From NCBI GenBank assembly GCA_949825045.1, contig OX463820.1, positions 13,280,501 to 13,344,500 of the forward strand: a DNA stretch of 64,000 bases, given 5' to 3'. A program made the translations under genes and the position numbers. The notes beneath the pieces were generated by a model, which did no database searches, was not told the DNA's origin, and was given only the letters and a program-made list of their open reading frames with translations. This document shows, in pieces, positions 54,967-64,000 of the stretch (position 1 is its first letter; each line of letters begins with the position of its first letter). The DNA comes from Argyresthia goedartella. Taxonomy: Eukaryota > Arthropoda > Insecta > Lepidoptera > Argyresthiidae.

Positions 54967-57830
54967 TTATATCGGTAATGAGGCCTCCGAGTCACAAAAC
55001 TTAGAGGTTAATACTTTACGGATAACGGAAATACTACTAGCGAACAAATCAATGTCTTCGTTTTCAATACAAAGGTCGTTGAAAGATCGTATAGCTCTGA
55101 TAAAGTAAGAATTTTGTCTAAAGTTTGTGCGAGCCCAAGGAACAAACAATGACAGTCTTCGGCGAGACTGAGAACGTGAGGGGACGAGGAGATGAAGCTT
55201 AGCTAACAAGGCGGGACAGTCGACAAGGCTCTGGGCTATTTTCATCAGATAGTTGATGTCAGTTATGTATCGCCGTACATGCAATGGAAGTAAGTGGAGT
55301 TTGATGCATAATTGGTTATAGGGTAGTCTTGGAAGTTTAAATTTGAATTTAATATGTCGAATAAATTTCTTTTGAATGCTCTCTAACTTATTAATATATA
55401 CTTTGTAACTAGGGTTCCAAACTTGTGAAGCATATTCGAGGTGGCTCCTGAAAAATGCACAGTAGATAACTTTTACGGATTTAAGGCGACGTAGATTTTT
55501 GCAGGAACGAATAATAAACCCTAAGGCCTTGTAGGCTTTACTGGTAATTGAATTTATGTGCGTATCAAAGATAAGTTTGCTATCCATAATGACACCAAGG
55601 TCTCTAATTTCATGAAGTGTAAGTAAAGGTTTATTTTTTAATGAGTAATTGTTATTAAATACGTTGCGTTTACGAGTAAAGGACACAGTGAAGCATTTGG
55701 ATACATTTAGGTCAAGTTTATTGTTGAGGCAGTAAATATTGAATTGCAGAAGGTCGTCTTGCAGTAATGCTGAGTCAATAGCATCGTTAACAGTTCTAAA
55801 TATTTTCATGTCATCGGCAAAAAGTAAGAATTGAGAATTTTTAAAACAGTTGGAAATATCAAAAACGAAAATTATAAACAGTAACGGTGCTAGTAACGAC
55901 CCTTGGGGAACCCCTGAGGGTATATTAGTCCAATTAGATTTATAGCCGTTCAGTACAACTGCCTGAGATCTGTTTTCAACGTATGATGAGAACCACCGAA
56001 ATAAGTCACCCCTGATGCCAATTGCAAGTAACTTTTTCAATAGAAGGATATGATCTATTCGGTCGAAAGCCTTGCTATAATCAGTATAAATAGCGTCCAC
56101 TTGATCACCGTTATCTAACTGCTGGGTTATAAAATCATTAAACAGTAGTAGGTTTGAGTCTGTGGACCGTTTCTTAAGAAAACCATGCTGCTGGGGACAA
56201 AACGACGACTTTAATGCAGCATACACTTGGTTATAGACAATGCGTTCGAATATCTTTGCAATGAGACATAACTTAGAGATTGGCCGGTAATTATCCACTC
56301 TATTTTTTTGACCTTTTTTATGGATAGGGGTGATAAAAGCTGACTTCCAGATAGCAGGCACAACACCTTCAGCGATTGATCTTTTGAATATAAGAGATAG
56401 AGGCAGAGAGAGGCTATCAGCACATTTAACTAGGAAAACCGCGGGGAGTTCATCAGGACCGGCTGATTTCGTCAAGTCCAAGTTATTTAGCAGCTTTATA
56501 ATTTCATTAGTCTCGATGACGATTGAGGCTAGATTAGCTACGACTGGCTCTGATGGTTCCTCGAACTGGGTGCATGATGTGGGATCTCTTTCAAGGAAAT
56601 TTGATAGAAAATATTCGTTAAAAAGATTGCTGATGTCATCGCCCGAAGTAGAAGTAGTACCTAAATAGGTCATCGAAACAGGATATGACGATTTATTAAG
56701 AACTTCCAGAAATACTTCGGATTTGCCTTAATCGAATCCTCTGTGAGGTTAATGTATTTCATGTAGCACAATCTTTCCAGACGCTTAACCCTTTCTCTTG
56801 ATAAATCGAATGTATGCTTATCTGATAGATTACCGTACGTCTTAAACTTTCTAAAACATTTAAATTTTTCTTTAATAGCTTTGATTAGGGGGCGGTTGTA
56901 CCACAAAGGATAATTATTATCACCACGTTTGACTCGTTGAGGAATGTGTTTTGTACGCAAATTATAGACTATTCTGTAAAAGCATTGTACGTACAGCCTC
57001 GTCCAAAGACCCTCTGCAAAGAAGGTCTGTCCAGTCCGCAGCAACAAGGTCATCCTTAATCGAGTTGTAATCTCCTCGATTGTATAAAAATACGATATGA
57101 TTGGTTAGTGGAAGAGACGCAGACTCGGTAAAGGGCACATTTATACAGAGCGCTTTATGATATGGGTCTTCTGGGACAAGTGGATCGAGGCATGGGGCCA
57201 CAGAAATTGTCTCGCTAGCAAAAACTAGGTCCAGAATTCGGCCCTGTGCGTTAATAACTGAGTTGTATTGCTCCAAGTTGCAAAAGTTGAAGGTTTCTAT
57301 AAAATGTGCGGCGCTATCTCCACTTGCATTCACGGGTACTAGACCTTCGTCGGTATCCAACCAGTCAATGAAGCTCATATTAAAATCTCCTAAAATTATA
57401 AATTTATCTTGGAAGTTACTGGAAATTACTGTTTCGATATTATCACAAAAGTTAATTAATTGGTCGGAAAAAGAGTGACCCAGATTTTCTGAGCAAAGAT
57501 ATAAACAACATATATTTAACGAAGGACAATTGATATCCAAATATCTTCAGCAGTAGACTGCCATTCGAACTTACGAGAAGTAATTAAGGAACGTTTGACG
57601 GCTATAGCAACTCCACCTCCACGGGTCTGCTTGGTCGCGGTATAGTCGCGGTCCCTACGCCATACACAATAGCGACTATCAAAAAGCTCATCGTCGAGAA
57701 TACCCTCGCAGAGCCAAGTTTCAGTCAAGGTTACCACGTCATAATCACAAGATCGCAAATTTCTAAAAAACACATCAGTCTTAGACCTAAGTCCCCTCAC
57801 GTTCTGGTGATAAACGTTAAGGCTCGACAT
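54967..57830 (-). pseudogene. LINE ORF2 (endonuclease + RT), three frameshifts
   Basis: Endonuclease: SSLNVYHQNVRGLRSK, LTETWLCEG, RGGGVAIAVK, FIILGDFNMSFIDW, RILDLVFAS. Linker: YPLWYNRPLIKAIKEK, KYFWKFLINR. RT: DNYRPISKLCLIAKIFERIV, PQQHGFLKKRST, YTDYSKAFDRIDH, GVPQGSLLAPLLF, LLFADDMKIF, RDLGVIMDSKLIFDTHI, HLEYASQVWNPS. The domains are complete and catalytic residues present, but single-base shifts near 57530, 56985 and 56690 move the reading between frames. Related to but diverged from 20556-22637. Confidence 0.92.
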
Positions 57831-58411
57831 GGTTACAGATGCACACGTAACACAATAGGTATCTATTTTCTAAAAATTATAATAAGTATTTATTATAATT
57901 TTTAGAAAATAGATTAACAGTTGATGACATAGATATGCTCGCGAAATGACAAATAACTAAATCGTACTTTGTGTTAAGCAATAATCGACAATAGCTTAGT
58001 ATATTCAAGGCGCCAAAGAAATGTTCGTTTTCGTCGACCGTAAAACTTCTGAAATATAAGTTAAAAATAGCAACATCATTATCAGCGTGACGCAAAATGA
58101 AGCTTAACTCTATAGCAGCAAAGAGAAAAGTACAGTGGCTTGCGGTCCTAGTATTTGTCGGTAGCCAGAGAATGATAAGCAACGCAATACAAAAAGTTGA
58201 CCATCCATCGGAAATAATGCCATAGTGAAAATAGGTCCTATTACAATTAGCAAGCAGGCCATAATTCAACGATAAGTACCTTGTTTTAACATTGTAATAT
58301 AAAAGATAAGGTTCTTTTGTGTTGAACAAAGGAGCTGCTCGGTTACTAACCATACCAACGGTGTTCAAACTTAAAATTAGAATAGTTAAGCAAAGCAGAA
58401 GTTGGTTACAT
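57831..58411 (-). other. LINE inter-ORF spacer with hairpin and hydrophobic open frame
   Basis: A perfect 25-bp hairpin with a 4-nt loop (ATCTATTTTCTAAAAATTAT arm) lies at 57862-57915. A minus frame is open from about 58430 to 57877, starting QLLLCLTILILSL and later CIALLIILWL. It has no ATG at its head, so translation is doubtful. Confidence 0.5.
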
Positions 58412-58603
58412 TTTAGGATAACTTGTTTAAATCACGGGTACCGCTAACAACGAAAGCATGAGTGGAGTCGTTTTTGCTTACGTGGATCTTCGAAAATTTT
58501 ACCCAGACGTATTGATAGTTCCTTTCCTTGGCAAGGGCTTTCGTCTTAGTGAGGAGCTTCTTTGAGTCGGGTGATAGATGGTCGTTGACGAAGACTCTGC
58601 TTG
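58412..58603 (-). pseudogene. LINE ORF1 C-terminus
   Basis: Minus frame VFVNDHLSPDSKKLLTKTKA, YQYVWVKFSKIHVSKNDS, GTRDLNKLS and stop. It matches the conserved end of ORF1 proteins that precede this ORF2 type (NDHL...K.L...A......VW...KI.V.......I....DL..L). The rest of ORF1 is missing. Confidence 0.7.
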
Positions 58604-61600
58604 TATAATACTGAACAGGTTACTGGTACGACACATAGGCAGACAGACAGCCACGCTCGAGTCGCACTACAACTGGCTGCTGCCCTGCCACGCGCCGCCC
58701 ACCCACCACCTCACTGAGCATCCGCCCGCCCTAGATAATACTGAACAGGTTGGTGGTACGACACACAGACAGACAGAGAGCCAAGCTCGAGTCGCACTAC
58801 AACTGGCTGCTGCCCTGCCACGCGCCGCCCACCCACACCATCACTGAGCATCCGCCCGCCCTAGATAATACTGAACAGGTTAGTGGTACGATACATAGGC
58901 AGACAGACAGCCAAGCTCGAGCCGCACTACAACTGGCTGCCGCCCTGCCAACCTGCCACACGCCGCACACCCACCACCACACTGACTATCCGCCCGCCCA
59001 AGATAATACTGAACAGGTTAGTGGTACGACACATAGACAGACAGACAGCCACGCTTGAGCCGCACTACAACTGGCTGCCGCCCTGCCACCCTGCCACACG
59101 CCGCCCACCCACCACCTCACTGACTATCCGCCCGCCCTAGATAATACTGAACAAGTTAGTGGTACGATACATAGGCAGGCAGACAGCCAAGCTCGAGCCG
59201 CACTACAACTGGCTGCCGCCCTGCCTCCCTGCCACACGCCGCCCACCCACCACCTCACTGACTATCCGCCCGCCCTAGATAATACTGAACAAGTTAGTGG
59301 TATGACACATAGACAGACAGACAGCCAAGCTCGAGCCGCACTACAACTGGCTGCCGCCCTGCCACCCTGCCACACGCCGCCCACCCACCACCTCACTGAC
59401 TATCCGCCCGCCCTAGATAATACTGAACAAGTTAGTGGTACGACACATAGACATACAGACAGCCAAGCTCGAGCCGCACTACAACTGGCTGCCGCCCTGC
59501 CACCCTGCCACACGCCGCCCACCCACCACCTCACTGACTATCCGCCCGCCCTAGATAGTACTGAACAGGTTAGTGGTACGATACATAGGCAGACAGACAG
59601 CCAAGCTCGAGCCGCACTACAACTGGCTGCCGCCCTGCCACCCTGCCACACGCCGCCCACCCACCACCTCACTGACTATCCGCCCGCCCTAGATAATAAT
59701 GAACAGGTTAGTGGTACGACACATAGACAGACAGACAGCCAAGCTCGAGCCGCACTACAACTGGCTGCCGCCCTGCCACCCTGCCACACGCCGCCCACCC
59801 ACCACCTCACTGACTATCCGCCCGCCCTAGATAATACTGAACAGGTTAGTGGTACGATACATAGGCAGACAGACAGCCAAGTTCGAGCCGCACTACAACT
59901 GGCTGCCGCCCTGCCACCCTGCCACACGCCGCCCACCCACCACCTCACTTACTATCCGCCCGCCCTAGATAATACTGAACAGATTAGTGGTACGACACAT
60001 AGACAGACAGACAGCCACGCTCGAGCCGCACTACAACTGGCTGCCGCCCTGCCACACGCCGCCCACCCACCACCTCACTGACTATCCGCCCGCCCTAGAT
60101 AATACTGAACAGGTTAGTGGTACGATACATAGGCAGACAGACAGCCAAGCTCGAGCCGCACTACAACTTGCTGCCGCCCTGCCACCCTGCCACACGCCGC
60201 CCACCCACCACCTCACTGACTATCCGCCCGCCCTAGATAATACTGAACAGATTAGTGGTACGACACATAGACAGACAGACAGCCAAGCTCGAGCCGCACT
60301 ACAACTGGCTGCCGCCCTGCCACCCTGCCACACGCCGCCCACCCACCACCTCACTGACTATCCGCCCGCCCTAGATAATACTGAACAGGTTAGTGGTACG
60401 ATACATAGGCAGACAGACAGCCACGCTCGAGCCGCACTACAACTGGCTGCCGCCCTGCCACCCTGCCACACGCCGCCCACCCACCACCTCACTGACTATC
60501 CGCCCGCCCTAGATAATACTGAACAGGTTAGTGGTACGACACATAGACAGACAGACAGCCACGCTCGAGCCGCACTACAACTGGCTGCCGCCCTGCCACA
60601 CTGCCACACGCCGCCCAACCACCACCTCACTGACTATCCGCCCGCCCTAGATAATACTGAACAGGTTAGTGGTACGATACATAGGCAGACAGACAGCCAA
60701 GCTCGAGCCGCACCACAACTGGCTGCCGCCCTGCCACCCTGCCACACGCCGCCCACCCACCACCTCACTGACTATCCGCCCGCCCTAGATAATACTGAAC
60801 AGGTTAGTGGTACGACACATAGACAGACAGACAGCCAAGCTCAAGCCGCACTACAACTGGCTGCCGCCCTGCCACCCTGCCACACGCCGCCCACCCACCA
60901 CCTCACTGACTATCCGCCCGCCCTAGATAATACTGAACAGGTTAGTGGTACGATACATAGGCAGACAGACAGCCACGCTCGAGCCGCACTACAACTGGCT
61001 GCCGCCCTGCCACCCTGCCACACGCCGCCCACCCACCACCTCACTGACTATCCGCCCGCCCTAGATAATACTGAACAGGTTAGTGGTACGATACATAGAC
61101 AGACAGACAGCCAAGTTCGAGCCGCACTACAACTGGCTGCCGCCCTGCCACCCTGCCACACGCCGCCCACCCACCACCTCACTGACTATCCGTCCGCCCT
61201 AGATAATACTGAACAGATTAGTGGTACGACACATAGACAGACAGACAGCCACGCTCGAGCCGCACTACAACTGGCTGCCGCCCTGCCACACGCCGCCCAT
61301 CCACCACCTCACTGACTATCCGCCCGCCCTAGATAATACTGAACAGGTTAGTGGTACGAAACATAGGCAGACAGACAGCCAAGCTCGAGTCGCTCTACAA
61401 CTGGCTGCTGCCCTGCCACGCGCCGAACACCCACACCATCACTGAGCATCCGCCCGCCATAGATAATACTGAACAGGGTTAGTGGTACGACACATAGACA
61501 GACAGACAGCCAAGCTCGAGCCGCACTACAACTGGCTGCCGCCCTGCTACCCTGCCACACGCCGCCCACCCACCACCTCACTGACTATCCGCCCGCCCTA

Positions 61601-62335
61601 GATAATACTGAACAGGTTAGTGGAATGACACAAAGACAGACAGCCAAGCTCGAGCCGCACTACAACTGGCTGCCGCCCTGCCACACGCCGCCCACCCACA
61701 ACCTCACTGACTATTCGCCCGCCCTAGATAATACTGAACAGGTTAGTGGTACGACACATAGACAGACAGACAGCCAAGCTCGAGCCGCTCTACAACTGGC
61801 TGCTGCCCTGCCACGCGCCGCCCACCCACCACCTCACTGAGCATCCGCCCGCCCTAGATAATACTGAACAGGTTAGTGGTACGACACATAGACAGACAGA
61901 CAGACAAGCTCGAGTCGCACTACAACTGGCTGCTGCCCTGTCACGCGCCGCCCACCCACACCATCACTGAGCATCCGCCCGCCCTCCGCCCTAATAATAC
62001 TGAACAGGTTAGTGGTACGACACATAGACAGACAGACAGCCACGCTCGAGCCGCACTACAACTGGCTGCCGCCCTGCCACCCTGCCACACGCCGCCCACC
62101 CACAACCTCACTGACTATCCGCCCGCCCTAGATAATACTGAACAGGTTAGTGGTACGACACATAGACAGACAGACAGCCAAGCTCGAGCCGCACTACAAC
62201 TGGCTGCTGCCCTGCCACGCGCCGCCCACCCACACCATCACTGAGCATCTGTCCGCCCTCCGCCCTAATAATACTGATCAGGTTAGTGGTACGACACATA
62301 GACAGACAGACAGCCACGCTCGAGCCGCACTACAA
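58604..62335 (+). repeat. Minisatellite, right block (130/138-bp units)
   Basis: About 27.5 units. Two 130-bp units come first, then mostly 138-bp units from 58862 to 61200, then mixed 130/126/137-139 units to 62335. The 138-bp form has an extra CCCTGCCA duplicated next to the original (CCCTGCCACCCTGCCACACG). In the core, ACGACACATAGACAG and ACGATACATAGGCAG units alternate, a 276-bp dimer. The 3' edge ends in CACTACAAGCCCAGCCCACG. Confidence 0.97.
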
Positions 62336-63649
62336 GCCCAGCCCACGTAAACCAGTCAAGAATGCAATGCATTAGGTAGGTGTAGCAAAAATAATAGCAA
62401 ATAATTCCTACCAGCGCAATAGCGTGCCGAATGTAATTTCCATTTAATTAAGTATTTCCCTCTAATTCGCTCGTCTTATCGTCCGTGGGTGTCAATTCAA
62501 CGCGCCATTTGTTCCTTTATGAAATGGCAAAAAAATAACCCCGCCCACCACTGTTACTTTACATTTGTTTCATTAGACTCGGTCCTATGGCACCATTGTT
62601 TATATATAAGTTAGGTTGAACCATGTGGTGTCTATGCTAAAATTATCAAAAATGGCACAGTTTGGTGCTATGCTGTTAAAATTATTCACCTAAAACACAA
62701 TAAGGTTTATTGCTATAACCAACAATGTTTAAGACTTGTCTAGTTGGGGCGTTCAGTCTGTAATTTCACACATAAATTAAAAGTGAAAAATATGTTTAGA
62801 TATGTATTACGGGTACATTAAAAGAACGCATGTGGGACCAGCCTTTAATTGACACGAGCAAGATGATCCGGAGTTCAGATTACACGTACGGTCTTCCTTC
62901 CACCGTCGTAGCAATGTTCATATCAAACAATTAAACCAACCCTCTCAATTCAAGGAAACATTCTTTTACAAATGGCGAAATTAGCCAACCACACGGTAGC
63001 TCCGCCCACAAACGCTACTTAGCTACATTGCATTCATCAGACACGGTTGTGGAACCATTATTCTATTCCGTGGTGAAGCGATGCGGAACCCTTATGTATG
63101 ACATGCAATCGTCATAATAATCTTTAAATGCCGCAATACCTGGAATTTCAGAATTAGTAGTGTGCAAGTAGTAATTGGCTGAAGGCCCGATGTATCGAAT
63201 GAGAAGACGAGTTTTTCTAGAGGTTTCGTTGGGTTGTAATTGATTGATTCACTTTTAAGATACAGGTTCTAATTAGCTTATATTACTTTGTTGCCAGGTT
63301 GCAATGGGCTACTATAATGGCTTTCAATCAACGGTCACACAATTCAGCATTCTGCAGTAGATATAGTTTCTTGCGAAATACAAAAACTTGGTAGGTTCAG
63401 CGTTTTGCTTTAGAGGATTTAAGTTACTGCATGATTGTATGCAGGTATAAGGTTTGTTCAACCTTTATCAACCTATCATGGTCTCATTGTGATATTATTC
63501 TATCTAGTGCCTCCCTCCTACAAATCCGGCCATATTCATGTGCTCCTGTCTAGTACCTAGGTACCTAATAAACACTTGTTAATACCTGATTAGTACGTTA
63601 TAATAGACTACTGCTAGTCATTATATGTTTATACATACGTAGTACAATA
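62336..63649. other. No gene recognised
   Basis: Two segments at 62520-62600 and 62990-63070 are loosely alike (CGCCCAC, TTAC/TTAG, CATTAGACTCGG versus CATCAGACACGG), suggesting an old duplicated repeat. Nothing coding. Confidence 0.35.
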
Positions 63650-64000
63650 CCATAACGCTAATTGGCGTTCCACAAGGTTCCATACCTATTAGGCCCTTTC
63701 TTATTCCTGGTATATCTTAACGATCTGCCTTTTATGGTGGAGCAATGGACTGACATAGTGTTGTTTGCTACTGATACTTCACTGGTCGGTCAAAAAGAAG
63801 ATTTTGATGATGTTAATGTAGTTATTGAATTGGTTCACAGTTAAAATTTTATCAAATTCTCACTTCCAAAAGTCAGGCAAGTTGAGACCATTTTAGTGTT
63901 AGACAGCAGCACCTTAGAATTAGTGAATGACACGAAGTTTCTTGGACTAACCATTAATAGCGAATGCAGTAGGGACCCCACATAGATAAATTAGCTGGTA
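63650..64000 (+). mobile_element. CR1/L2-like LINE fragment, cut by window edge
   Basis: Plus-strand scraps IGVPQGS, LLGPFLFLVYLNDLPFMVE, IVLFATDTSLV (FADD reads FATD), VGQKEDFDDVN and TKFLGLTINS match the family at 14560-16107 and 33000-34900. An indel lies at about 63680. The rest lies outside the window. Confidence 0.8.

Larger units (their letters stand above)
54754..58603 (-). mobile_element. Jockey-superfamily LINE inserted in the minisatellite
   Basis: A 25-T run at 54754-54778 is the poly(A) tail on the minus strand. Going up the element: 3' UTR, RT, endonuclease, inter-ORF spacer and the C-terminus of ORF1 at 58412-58603, where it is 5'-truncated. Left flank ends CCCTAG and right flank resumes ATAATACTG, which together rebuild the minisatellite unit exactly, so the insertion is blunt or nearly so. 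Confidence 0.95.

Noticed and set aside
59302..61315. Long repetitive protein over the minisatellite
   Set aside because: Frame is explained by 138-bp units without stops; 130-bp units break it, and there is no start context or flanking exon.
53592..62335. CRISPR-like regular array
   Set aside because: Units are contiguous repeats of 130/138 bp with no unique spacers, in a eukaryotic genome.

Overview
The window is nuclear DNA of an insect, almost certainly a moth or butterfly. It is AT-rich, has spliced host exons, and is crowded with insect transposable elements: BEL/Pao and Ty3/gypsy remnants, a DD37D maT mariner, an ISL2EU transposon, several Jockey-superfamily LINEs, tRNA-headed SINEs, MITEs and the interspersed repeats typical of Lepidoptera. 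Nothing points to a bacterium or virus.

The one host gene I can name is Asterix (WDR83OS/PAT10), the membrane subunit of the ER PAT complex. It is on the minus strand with coding exons at 13708-13597, 11176-11061 and 10315-10217 (108 codons). Its splice sites keep the frame, and a TATA box with a noncoding first exon fits at about 14045-13912. The first coding intron holds a dead Jockey LINE and the last intron holds a MITE.

Layout. 1-2886: gag and putative 5' LTR of a minus-strand BEL/Pao element whose gag frame is open to the left edge. 2887-5000: decayed ISL2EU transposon with convergent transposase and YqaJ-nuclease genes. 5.5-6.9 kb: gypsy, LINE and SINE scraps. 7.29-7.88 kb: long foldback element. 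8.06-9.37 kb: full-length maT element with an intact transposase frame. 9.86-14.05 kb: Asterix. 14.5-16.1 kb: CR1/L2-like LINE. 16.9-17.0 kb: twin palindrome. 17.3-20.0 kb: second, internally deleted BEL element. 20.3-23.0 kb: LINE with a 693-codon reverse-transcriptase frame. 23.6-35 kb: SINE, MITE and LINE fragments, two poly(G) tracts and one weak exon candidate. 35-48 kb: least repeat-dense stretch, with CpG-rich promoter-like patches at 42.0-44.8 kb but no gene I can name. 48.6-53 kb: MITEs and hairpins. 53.59-62.34 kb: a GC-rich minisatellite (130/138-bp unit, about 36 copies) split by a 3.85-kb 5'-truncated LINE. 63.65 kb to the end: another CR1/L2-like LINE fragment.

Most long open frames are transposon genes or accidents of repeat structure. 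The 442-codon frame over the minisatellite exists because an 8-bp duplication made the repeat unit divisible by three. The most useful new observations are the hidden Asterix gene, the LINE-split minisatellite, two paired-hairpin elements of unknown type, and several non-autonomous families that can be defined from multiple copies inside this window.
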